This document shows, piece by piece, positions 1 to 5,512 of a stretch of 5,561 nt of DNA. A model generated the notes under the pieces. It was not told the DNA's origin. It did no database searches and was given only the letters and a program-made list of their open reading frames with translations. A program made the translations under genes and the position numbers. Source of the stretch: Planctomycetia bacterium (GTDB taxonomy: Bacteria > Planctomycetota > UBA11346); the NCBI GenBank assembly GCA_005801395.1, contig SYDV01000458.1, forward strand, positions 1 to 5,561. Reading direction: 5' to 3'. Every line of letters begins with the position of its first letter. Positions within the stretch are counted from its first letter, which is position 1.

Positions 1-467
1 ACATCGAGCCATGGGTACGGCTGTGGAATATCTTTTAAAAAAGCTGGCCAACTATCTTCATTTACGGCTGATGCTTTTTTTCTGGCGCGTAAATCTAACT
101 CTAATTCAAACCCGTCGACCACAAATGAACGCAATGCCGATAAATCACCAAATAATAATTCATGGCCATAGGTCGCTTTTATCTTACGCGCAGCAACTAA
201 TGGCACGGGACCAAGTGGCGACCCTTGCGCCACCACACCATCTAGTTGGATATCATGTAGCCAACCACCGCTCGCTTTATTAACGGTTGCTGCCCCGTTT
301 AATGCTAATCCCAATTCTTGCGCAATCATTCGGGCGACCACTGGTCCCAATAAAATGCTCCGTGAAAACCACGTGAGAGCGATTACCACACTCAAAACAA
401 CTACCCAACGTCGCCAGCGACGACGACGCGGCGTTTTTTCCATCACCTGCGCAGGTACTGCCGTCAT
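1..467 (-). CDS. TamB/AsmA-like large envelope protein, N-terminal part (runs off left edge)
   Basis: The frame is open from ATG at 467 down to the window edge, giving 155 residues with no stop. An in-frame TGA at 471-473 sits just upstream, so 467 is the most upstream ATG; a second ATG is at 443. The N-terminus has a basic patch (RRRRWRRW, residues 14-21) and then one hydrophobic segment (about 21-40, WVVVLSVVIALTWF), as in a signal anchor with the bulk outside the cytoplasm. Next come GGWLHDIQLDGV (67-78) and LRSFVVDGFELELDL (112-126), the alternating beta-strand pattern that starts TamB/AsmA-family proteins. In that family long beta-taco proteins bridge inner and outer membranes and carry lipids or help outer-membrane assembly. 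That this protein does so is inference. No clear ribosome binding site precedes the start. The rest of the gene lies outside the window, so length and C-terminal domain cannot be checked. Confidence 0.72.
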   Translation of the reverse strand, partial: MTAVPAQVMEKTPRRRRWRRWVVVLSVVIALTWFSRSILLGPVVARMIAQELGLALNGAATVNKASGGWLHDIQLDGVVAQGSPLGPVPLVAARKIKATYGHELLFGDLSALRSFVVDGFELELDLRARKKASAVNEDSWPAFLKDIPQPYPWLD

Positions 468-486
468 GGGTCAGACATTCATTCGC

Positions 487-514
487 ATAATGCCAGCGAC
501 GGTTTTAGTTTCGA
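487..514 (-). promoter_or_regulatory. Candidate sigma70-type promoter for the TamB-like gene
   Basis: On the minus strand TCGAAA (509-514) and CATTAT (487-492) are separated by 16 bases. Each matches four of six positions of the TTGACA and TATAAT consensus. Transcription would begin about 12-15 bases before the ATG at 467. The match is modest and could be chance. Confidence 0.22.
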
Positions 515-770
515 CCATGTCCAACCTAAAGCCTCGGCGTGAGCGCATTAACCTAGGTGGCAAAACACCCAGGGTCCAGCAGCAGGACGGCATAAATCAT
601 TGCCTGAATCAGAGCTAGGAACTGGGCACAGCGCTTTTTTTTCTCGCCCACGAGTTCAAACCCTCGCTGTAAGCTATGCTCAACTTCAAAGCGGAGTCAG
701 CGAAAAACATTGGCTTTGTTTACGGCTCCTTGGGTAAATTTCATAGCCTATTAGACAGTAGCGGCATGAC

Positions 771-807
771 AAAAAACGGGCTTTTATCCGCTAAAAGCCC
801 GTTTTTT
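771..807. terminator. Perfect 16-bp bidirectional intrinsic terminator with no obvious gene
   Basis: The arm 771-786 (AAAAAACGGGCTTTTA) is exactly complementary to 792-807 (TAAAAGCCCGTTTTTT), with a 5-base loop TCCGC. There is a T run on the 3' side in both orientations, so it can act both ways. No gene ends just before it on either strand: upstream on the plus strand lie 300 noncoding bases, and on the minus side lies the co-oriented upstream region of the STAS gene. It may end an unannotated small RNA, or insulate the two divergent genes from each other. Confidence 0.85.
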
Positions 808-885
808 CAGTCGTGACGCTCCTTATTTTACACTTTTGATGTGGATGAAACGTTGTTCTTCATCAGCACCTTCCCCACAAAAGGG

Positions 886-914
886 TTGCGTAAATTGTTT
901 ATTGGAAGGATATT
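886..914 (+). promoter_or_regulatory. Weak candidate promoter for the STAS gene
   Basis: TTGCGT (886-891) and GATATT (909-914) are separated by 17 bases. This would give a leader of roughly 38 bases before the ATG at 959. Only the TTG of the -35 and four positions of the -10 fit the sigma70 consensus, so this is a guess based on position. Confidence 0.2.
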
Positions 915-946
915 TGAACATCGCAATTGGAAACAGGCTTCGAACC

Positions 947-951
947 AAGGA
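947..951 (+). promoter_or_regulatory. Ribosome binding site that sets the STAS start
   Basis: AAGGA lies 7 bases before the ATG at 959. This supports 959 over the longer frame beginning at 836, whose extra 41 residues are Cys-rich and unlike a STAS domain. Confidence 0.65.
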
Positions 952-958
952 CTACGCA

Positions 959-1321
959 ATGACCGCCAGCCCCGTGCTGCATTTGGAAATTAATGGCGTA
1001 CACACGCTTGCTTTTCACCTGAATCAACAAGGTCAGGCGAATGCTGAGTTGGTACGCGCTTACTTCGCCGCTGACTTCCTTACCACCACGGTTGGCCTTC
1101 GCCGGCTGGTCATCGATCTCACTGGGGTCATCTCCTTAGATTCAGCCTCGTTGGGTCCTCTGGTGCAAAAATTACGTGAAATCCAAGAGATTAAGGGGCA
1201 ACTTGCCCTGGCCGGGGTGAATTCACCCGCGCTCAAGGAAATTTTCGCTCTGACACGCTTCGACAAGGTGTTCCCCATTTATGGCACCCGAGAAGAAGCC
1301 ATTACAGCAATGAAGAGCTAA
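959..1321 (+). CDS. STAS-domain protein (anti-sigma factor antagonist type)
   Basis: The product is 120 residues, the usual size for a stand-alone STAS domain such as SpoIIAA/RsbV. Recognisable parts are a beta strand VLHLEINGVHTLAF (6-19), the core LRRLVIDLTGVISLDSASLG (47-66), the helix PLVQKLREIQEIKG (67-80), the strand QLALAGV (81-87), and the closing FDKVFPIYGTREEAI (101-115). In SpoIIAA the motif is DSSGLG and the second Ser is phosphorylated by a partner kinase to control sigma-factor release. Here the motif is D61-S62-A63-S64-L65-G66, so the phosphorylated position is Ala. The neighbouring Ser residues could serve instead, or the protein may not be switched this way. No anti-sigma kinase, phosphatase or sigma gene is in the window, so the partner is unknown. 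The start at 959 is chosen for the AAGGA upstream and because the family begins close to the first strand. It is followed by 147 bases and then rpsP on the same strand. Confidence 0.85.
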   Translation: MTASPVLHLEINGVHTLAFHLNQQGQANAELVRAYFAADFLTTTVGLRRLVIDLTGVISLDSASLGPLVQKLREIQEIKGQLALAGVNSPALKEIFALTRFDKVFPIYGTREEAITAMKS

Positions 1322-1353
1322 AGAACGGCTAAATAGCAGCTCGATCCGATACG

Positions 1354-1359
1354 TATAAA
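1354..1359 (+). promoter_or_regulatory. Possible -10 element for rpsP
   Basis: TATAAA in the STAS-rpsP gap is a good -10 match, but no -35 is visible 16-18 bases upstream. If used, it would give rpsP a leader of about 100 bases. Confidence 0.2.
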
Positions 1360-1457
1360 CGATCATCTTTACCCGTAGACGACCGGCCCCGAGCGCCGAC
1401 GGCAAATGAGAGTTGCCAAACTCAAAACGCCCATATGGTTCGCGCCCCGCATTCAGC

Positions 1458-1463
1458 AAGGGA
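1458..1463 (+). promoter_or_regulatory. Ribosome binding site that sets the rpsP start
   Basis: AAGGGA is 5 bases before the ATG at 1469. It rules in the MAVRIRL start rather than the upstream in-frame ATG at 1406. Confidence 0.7.
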
Positions 1464-1468
1464 TAACC

Positions 1469-1948
1469 ATGGCCGTTCGTATTCGTCTTTCTCGTTTTGG
1501 TCGCATTCACCGCCCCCTCTTCCGCGTCGTGGCAATCGACAAACGCTGCCATCGCGAAGGGATGGCCAATGAGATCATTGGTTCGTACGATCCGCTCAAA
1601 GCAGACAAAAACCTCGAATTGGACGCCGGCAAAGTCGCTGGCTGGGTCAATCGCGGCGCCATCATTAGTGGTGGTGTACGCAGCTTGATGAAGAAGTTCG
1701 GCTATGCCGTTCCTGCTCCAAGCAAAACCGTCGAAGCCAAGCCTGTTGCCGCAAAAGCCAGCAAGCCAGCAGCTAAAGCTACCGTGAAGGCCAAAGGCAA
1801 GACCGGCAAGCTACCTTGGGTTGCCCCAACCCGCCGTTCACTGCGCAAGCACGCTGCTGCGTTGAAGGCCGACCGCAAAGTTAAGGCTGCTGCTGACGCC
1901 GCCGCAAGAGCCGCCGCCAAAGCCGCTCCTGCACCTGCTGAAGGTTGA
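1469..1948 (+). CDS. rpsP: 30S ribosomal protein S16 with long Ala/Lys-rich C-terminal tail
   Basis: The first 80 or so residues are a normal S16: MAVRIRLSRFGRIHRPLFRV (1-20), then IDKRCHREG (23-31), EIIGSYDPL (35-43), and VAGWVNRGAIISGGVRSLMK (56-75). S16 binds 16S rRNA early in small-subunit assembly. The common bacterial form is about 80-90 residues; this one is 159. Residues 83-159 are an extension rich in Ala and Lys, with one less simple patch (KLPWVAPTRRSLRKH, 114-128). The extension is in frame with no sign of a frameshift. Longer S16 tails with basic, Ala-rich composition are known in some phyla, including PVC bacteria, so it is likely real. The tail probably lies on the solvent side or contacts rRNA; that is inference. 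The common neighbours trmD and rplS do not follow. The gene ends in its own terminator, and it uses GC-richer codons than the EamA and FAD genes, as expected for a highly expressed gene. Confidence 0.95.
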   Translation: MAVRIRLSRFGRIHRPLFRVVAIDKRCHREGMANEIIGSYDPLKADKNLELDAGKVAGWVNRGAIISGGVRSLMKKFGYAVPAPSKTVEAKPVAAKASKPAAKATVKAKGKTGKLPWVAPTRRSLRKHAAALKADRKVKAAADAAARAAAKAAPAPAEG

Positions 1949-2022
1949 TTCTTCTAAAAGCTAAAAGCTGGTTGCAGCGCCCCCTGCTCGTGTAACAACG
2001 AAATGGAAGCGCTCACCACGAT

Positions 2023-2039
2023 ACGCTCTGAATGAGCGT
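2023..2039 (+). repeat. Small hairpin directly before the rpsP terminator
   Basis: ACGCTC (2023-2028) pairs with GAGCGT (2034-2039) around the loop TGAAT. It is separated from the terminator stem by two bases, so the transcript can form two stacked hairpins. A second CGCTC at 2010-2014 could compete for the same 3' arm. Confidence 0.5.
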
Positions 2040-2041
2040 CG

Positions 2042-2069
2042 AAGGCCGGGGACCTCCCCGGCCTTTTTT
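2042..2069 (+). terminator. Intrinsic terminator of rpsP, lying in the leader of the EamA gene
   Basis: AAGGCCGGGG (2042-2051) and CCCCGGCCTT (2056-2065) form a perfect 10-bp stem with loop ACCT, followed by a T run to 2069. It is 93 bases after the rpsP stop and only 7 bases before the EamA ATG at 2077. It also shows that the longer EamA frame beginning at 2032 is not the real start. Confidence 0.93.
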
Positions 2070-2076
2070 CGTCACT

Positions 2077-3003
2077 ATGACCACTACCACGCCAACCTTT
2101 TCAACTAAACACAAGGTGATCGCCGCAGCGGTCGCAGCCCTTCTTTTTTGGGCTTCGGCCTTTGTCGGCACGCGCGTGGTATTGGCGACATTTAGCCCAG
2201 GCGAATTAGCGCTGTATCGTTATGGCGTTGCGTCACTGACATTAGCTCTGATCGCCTGTTGGTTACGTCCACCACTGCCTGCTTGGCGTGATCTACCTCG
2301 ATTAAGTGCCACCGGAATTATTGGGATCGGCATTTACGGACTGGCACTCAATTATGGACAAATAGAAATTTCCGCCGGCGCGGCTAGTTTCATCGTCAAC
2401 ACCTCGCCCTTATTTTCTGTTTTTTTTGCCGGTATCATCCTAAAAGAACGCTTAAATGCCGCTGGATGGATTGGTTTAGTTTTAGGTCTCTGTGGCGTAG
2501 GATTAATCGCACTGGCTGAGGAAGGAAACGGTTTGTCGGCGGGCGCTGGCCTCGTATTTATCGCCGCCATTTGCTGGGCCATGTATCAGATTGTGCAAAA
2601 ACCACTGCTGCCACGCTACGGCCCATTAGGTGTCGTGTGCTATGCCATTTGGTCTGGGACCTTGGTGCTTATGCCCTTTTTTCCCAGCTTGCTCCATACC
2701 ATGCAAACCGCTCCGGCATCCCATCACTCTAATGTTCTGTATCTTGGCATATTACCTGGAGCCGTCAGCTTTTTGGCCTGGTCCTATTTATTAGCACAAT
2801 TAACTGTCAGCAAAGCAACTCCGCTGTTATATTTAGTACCAGTTTTATCCATCGCGATTGCGTGGTTGGCAATTGGGGAAAAACCAGCCGTTTTATCTGT
2901 TTTTGGCGGCTTGGTTGCCATTGCTGGCGTAGCCCTATCTCATTTTGCTAGCAACCAGCGAAACCAAGTTCGTGACATCACAACGACCGTAAAACCACAG
3001 TGA
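2077..3003 (+). CDS. EamA-family (drug/metabolite transporter, DMT) membrane protein
   Basis: The product is 308 residues with about ten hydrophobic segments in two repeated halves, the usual length and layout for the EamA family. Family features include ALLFWASAFVGTRVVL (21-36), PGELALYRYG (41-50), PLFSVFFAGIILKERL (111-126) at the end of the first repeat, CWAMYQIVQKPL (166-177) at the start of the second, and YLVPVLSIAIAWLAIGEKP (252-270) near its end. These proteins sit in the inner membrane and move small metabolites such as amino acids or their derivatives. The substrate cannot be read from sequence. The start at 2077 is the first ATG after the rpsP terminator. An upstream ATG at 2032 would code through the terminator hairpin. 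There is no Shine-Dalgarno sequence. The stop is 7 bases before the next gene, so the two are probably co-transcribed. It is richer in TTA and TTG leucine codons than rpsP. Confidence 0.92.
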   Translation: MTTTTPTFSTKHKVIAAAVAALLFWASAFVGTRVVLATFSPGELALYRYGVASLTLALIACWLRPPLPAWRDLPRLSATGIIGIGIYGLALNYGQIEISAGAASFIVNTSPLFSVFFAGIILKERLNAAGWIGLVLGLCGVGLIALAEEGNGLSAGAGLVFIAAICWAMYQIVQKPLLPRYGPLGVVCYAIWSGTLVLMPFFPSLLHTMQTAPASHHSNVLYLGILPGAVSFLAWSYLLAQLTVSKATPLLYLVPVLSIAIAWLAIGEKPAVLSVFGGLVAIAGVALSHFASNQRNQVRDITTTVKPQ

Positions 3004-3010
3004 AACCGTT

Positions 3011-4660
3011 ATGAAACCGCAAACCGTCGTCATCGATAGCTTAGAAGTTTCCATCGCCAATGCCGCTAAATTGCCTGTCCATTCGTTGGATCATCATTTA
3101 AATGCCCACATTGCGAAAGCCTGCCGCATTCCCGTAGCCGATGTTTTGCGCTATACCATTGACCGTCGCAGTTTAGATGCGCGGCGAAAACCAGACCTGC
3201 GCTTTATCTACAATCTCCACGCTGAAGTACGAGAAAATAGCCCCGTATCGGCAAGTGAAAATATTCACATCCAAACCGAGCCCCCACCACAAGATAATAG
3301 TCTGTATAATTTGGCGCTACGCGGCGATTTACCGCAACACCCAATTATTGTGGGTGCAGGTCCAGCCGGCCAAATGGCGGCCTATTTATTATCATTACAT
3401 GGCTGCAAACCGTTAGTGCTGGATCGTGGCTTTGATGCGGATGTACGTACCCGCGATATTGCCGCATTTCACACCACCCGACAACTCAATGAAGATAGTA
3501 ATTATTTATTCGGTGAAGGTGGCGCTGGCACCTACAGCGATGGGAAATTATATACCCGGGTAAAAGATCGGAGAATGCGCTTTCTCTTGGAAGCCTTCGT
3601 CGCTGCCCGTGCGCCGCGTCATATTCTCTACCGCCATCATCCCCACATCGGCAGCGATATTCTGCCGCATATGTGCAAACATTTACGCCATCAAATTGAG
3701 CAATGGGGAGGTCGTTTTCGTTGGGGTGCAACGGTACGTGATGTTATCGTGGAACAAAATCATTGTGCTGGCGTCGAACTGACCACCGGTGAACGCATTG
3801 CGGCGCCCTTAGTTTTAATTGCCCCAGGACACAGTGCTCGGGCATTAATATTGGCGCTAATTGCTCGCGGTATCGAACATAAAGCCAAAGGCTTTCAATT
3901 AGGCTGCCGCATTGAGCACGATCAAAAACTTGTAAATTACGGCCAATATGGCTGTCATGTTGGGAAAGATATTCCCGCACACTTGTTAGGCGCTGCTGAA
4001 TATAATTTGGTGAGCCGTCCACCTGCGCATCTTAAGGCTGAAAACGTCACCACTTTCTGCATGTGCCCTGGTGGAGAAATTATCGCCGCCACCAGTGACC
4101 CCGCCCAACTCTCCACCAATGGCATGAGTCGCTACGCCCGCTCATCGCCCTTTGCGAACGCCGGTTTAATCGTTAATCAACCGGTTGATCGTGCTGGTAA
4201 TGGCATGGCTGGTTTCACCTTAATTAATGCCCTTGAACAAGCTGCCTACCACGCAGGCGGTGACGATTTTTCTTGTCCGGCACAAACCGCGACCGCATTT
4301 ATGCGTGGAGAAGTCGGCTCAACCGTTACCCACAGCAGCTATCGTTTAGGCGTTCGGCCTGGGCGCATTGATCAACTATTGCCACAAGAAACCGTCACCG
4401 CACTGCGACAGGCGTTACGTTTTTTTGAAAAAGTCATTCCTGGTTTTATGACGCACGGCAATTTAGTTGGCGTTGAAACGCGCGTTTCCAGCCCCGTACG
4501 CTTTGAACGCAATCCAGAAACGCTCGCGAGTTCATTGCCTGGATTATATCTCGCTGGGGAAGGCGCAGGTTACGCCGGTGGAATCGTATCCGCTGGACTT
4601 GATGGTCTACGTTTAGCAGAAACCATTCTGACCGGCATGCCTGCCGTACGCGAACGTTAG
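3011..4660 (+). CDS. FAD-dependent dehydrogenase, COG2509 type
   Basis: The product is 549 residues, typical for this uncharacterised flavoprotein family. Residues 1-105 form an N-terminal domain that includes the VLRYTIDRRSLDARRK motif (45-60). A Rossmann fold follows: PIIVGAGPAG (111-120) is the GxGxxG dinucleotide site, and LVLDRG (135-140) ends the second strand with an acidic residue. The signature LFGEGGAGTYSDGKLYTR (166-183) is very characteristic of the family. Further marks are VLIAPGHSAR (268-277), FCMCPGGEI (349-357), and the C-terminal FAD motif GLYLAGEGAGYAGGIVSAGL (511-530). The protein should bind FAD in the cytoplasm; the reaction and electron partner are unknown for the family. 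Cys350 of FCMCPGG is close to Cys352, but redox use is only a guess. It begins 7 bases after the EamA stop with no Shine-Dalgarno sequence, which suggests translational coupling. It has no visible frameshift or truncation. Confidence 0.93.
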   Translation: MKPQTVVIDSLEVSIANAAKLPVHSLDHHLNAHIAKACRIPVADVLRYTIDRRSLDARRKPDLRFIYNLHAEVRENSPVSASENIHIQTEPPPQDNSLYNLALRGDLPQHPIIVGAGPAGQMAAYLLSLHGCKPLVLDRGFDADVRTRDIAAFHTTRQLNEDSNYLFGEGGAGTYSDGKLYTRVKDRRMRFLLEAFVAARAPRHILYRHHPHIGSDILPHMCKHLRHQIEQWGGRFRWGATVRDVIVEQNHCAGVELTTGERIAAPLVLIAPGHSARALILALIARGIEHKAKGFQLGCRIEHDQKLVNYGQYGCHVGKDIPAHLLGAAEYNLVSRPPAHLKAENVTTFCMCPGGEIIAATSDPAQLSTNGMSRYARSSPFANAGLIVNQPVDRAGNGMAGFTLINALEQAAYHAGGDDFSCPAQTATAFMRGEVGSTVTHSSYRLGVRPGRIDQLLPQETVTALRQALRFFEKVIPGFMTHGNLVGVETRVSSPVRFERNPETLASSLPGLYLAGEGAGYAGGIVSAGLDGLRLAETILTGMPAVRER

Positions 4661-4830
4661 CACTTCGTGACCAAGTGATATTCAGGCACGAGAAAAACTG
4701 AATCCATTCTGTTTGCATGAGCTTAGCAACTTTCCCGATGGGATACGCAGCGTTAGATGGTAAGCTCTGGAACAGAGGCGATCACTCCGACCTCTGCAAT
4801 TTTTCTCGCCTATTATCCCCTTCTTTACCT

Positions 4831-5130
4831 ATGACCACGAACGCCCCTCTTTATCGCAACACTTCGATATGGCTGACGTTACTCGTGCTCTTAATATGGG
4901 CCGGAGTTATTACTGGTGTTAATGCCGGTGAACCCAAACCCTATCCGCTCACAACCTGTATCGTCAGCGGCGATAAGATTGACCCCAATGTCCAGCCAAC
5001 CGTGCATAAGAATCAGCAGGTTCGTTTTTGCTGCAAAGGCTGCATTAAAAAGTTTGAAGCTTGCCCAGATAAATTCATGGTGCGCTTACAAGGCACCGAA
5101 ACGGGTACCGGCAATAAGCCAAAACCATAA
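4831..5130 (+). CDS. Small exported YHS/TRASH-like metal-binding protein
   Basis: The product is 99 residues. It opens with a signal peptide: a short N-region with Arg9, a hydrophobic core IWLTLLVLLIWAGVITGV (13-30), and a likely cut after Ala32 (GVNA-GE). The mature part has TTCIVSGDKI (41-50) and VRFCCKGCIKKF (64-75), then PDKFM (79-83). This is the Cys spacing of the YHS/TRASH treble-clef-like domain, with Cys43, Cys67, Cys68 and Cys71 the likely metal ligands. Such domains bind or sense heavy metals, notably copper; the metal here is not shown. A role in the periplasm or at the envelope is inferred from the signal peptide. The ATG at 4831 is chosen because it puts the signal peptide at the N-terminus; the frame is open from 4717, but the extra 38 residues look random. 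There is no Shine-Dalgarno sequence. A TATTAT at 4811-4816 could be a -10 giving a very short leader, but no -35 is visible. Confidence 0.85.
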   Translation: MTTNAPLYRNTSIWLTLLVLLIWAGVITGVNAGEPKPYPLTTCIVSGDKIDPNVQPTVHKNQQVRFCCKGCIKKFEACPDKFMVRLQGTETGTGNKPKP

Positions 5131-5196
5131 ATCATAACTCGTCCCAGTTGCGACTAGTTGCCACCAAGTAATTGCGACGATTAATCAGGCCACGTT
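5131..5196. other. Short convergent gap between YHS and Dabb genes
   Basis: These 66 bases separate two genes that point at each other. TTGCGAC occurs twice (once in GTTGCGACTAG, once in ATTGCGACGAT), and TCGTC near 5140 can pair with GACGA near 5177 across a long loop. I see no clear GC stem with a T run, so how the two transcripts end is not evident. Confidence 0.4.
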
Positions 5197-5502
5197 TTAG
5201 GACGCCGTCACGGAATCGTAAATAATTACTTTATGCCAGAACGATCCGCATTGTTGACGGAAGCGGTCATGGATGTCGACTTCCTGGTAGTAATCGTGAC
5301 CAGCCACGTCATCAAAAGCGACCACTAAGGCATACGAATATCCACGTTCAATAATCGGACGATCCGTTGCAGCGGGCTTGCCAAGATGACCAAAGCGCAC
5401 GGTCTTAATGCCAATTAATGATTTCATTCCTGCGACGCAGGTCTTCAATTGTTCGGCAGTTAAATCGGGCTTCAGCCAAAAGTAGACGGTATGGACGAAC
5501 AT
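5197..5502 (-). CDS. Dabb (stress-responsive A/B barrel) domain protein
   Basis: The product is 101 residues, a single Dabb domain of normal length. It starts MFVHTVYFWLKPDLT (1-15), with the conserved His4 and the first strand of the ferredoxin-like barrel. It continues with GKPAATDRPI (41-50), YSYALVVAFDDVAGHDYYQ (55-73), His78, and the last strand KVIIYD (91-96). Dabb proteins usually form dimeric alpha+beta barrels. Functions vary from stress-linked proteins in plants to enzymes such as polyketide cyclases, and for this bacterial group the role is unknown. The ATG at 5502 is preferred over a TTG at 5550 because it has GGAG 6 bases upstream and matches the family start. The gene converges on the YHS gene, so the two are not co-transcribed. 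Confidence 0.9.
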   Translation of the reverse strand: MFVHTVYFWLKPDLTAEQLKTCVAGMKSLIGIKTVRFGHLGKPAATDRPIIERGYSYALVVAFDDVAGHDYYQEVDIHDRFRQQCGSFWHKVIIYDSVTAS

Positions 5503-5508
5503 GGGTTT

Positions 5509-5512
5509 CTCC
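5509..5512 (-). promoter_or_regulatory. Ribosome binding site that sets the Dabb start
   Basis: GGAG on the minus strand lies 6 bases before the ATG at 5502. It is the clearest Shine-Dalgarno sequence in the window and excludes the longer TTG start at 5550. Confidence 0.7.

Larger units (their letters stand above)
468..958. other. Divergent noncoding region between the TamB-like and STAS genes
   Basis: About 490 bases separate the two divergent starts. I see no gene here that I can defend. It holds a modest minus-strand promoter candidate (487-514), a perfect hairpin terminator (771-807), an 8-base T run at 635-642, and a weak plus-strand promoter candidate (886-914). Several short open frames exist. 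The best is a minus-strand GTG frame at 553-651 encoding a 32-residue peptide with a basic start and a hydrophobic middle, preceded by GAGGG (661-665 on the plus strand). I looked for tRNA, tmRNA and SRP RNA signatures and found none that hold. A small RNA ending at the 771-807 terminator remains possible. Confidence 0.6.

Noticed and set aside
471..593. Minus-strand 40-codon frame ending 3 bases before the TamB-like ATG
   Set aside because: It has no family resemblance and a random-looking composition, and it covers the likely promoter of the TamB-like gene.
647..670. tRNA or tmRNA T-arm look-alike (GAGTTCAAACCCTCG)
   Set aside because: The loop would be 8 bases with a 4-bp stem, and no acceptor stem, anticodon arm or CCA can be placed around it.
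468..810. SRP RNA or tmRNA in the divergent gap
   Set aside because: I could not find the conserved SRP apical loop (GGTCAGG...GGAAGCAGCC type) or tmRNA ends.
676..816. Plus-strand 46-codon frame from ATG at 676
   Set aside because: It reads straight through the perfect terminator hairpin and has no ribosome binding site.
836..958. N-terminal extension of the STAS protein from ATG at 836
   Set aside because: AAGGA lies before the ATG at 959, and the extra 41 residues do not resemble any STAS start.
1406..1468. N-terminal extension of S16 from ATG at 1406
   Set aside because: S16 starts at MAVRIRL, which has its own ribosome binding site.
1972..1998. Promoter TTGCAG...TAACAA after rpsP for the EamA operon
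   Set aside because: The spacer is 15 bases and the -10 is poor, so no confident call is possible.
2032..2076. N-terminal extension of the EamA protein from ATG at 2032
   Set aside because: It would code through the rpsP terminator stem-loop.
4773..4804. Hairpin CAGAGG/CCTCTG followed by T run as terminator of the FAD gene
   Set aside because: The stem is only 6 bp with a 12-base loop, CAA separates it from the T run, and it is over 110 bases past the stop. Too weak to call.
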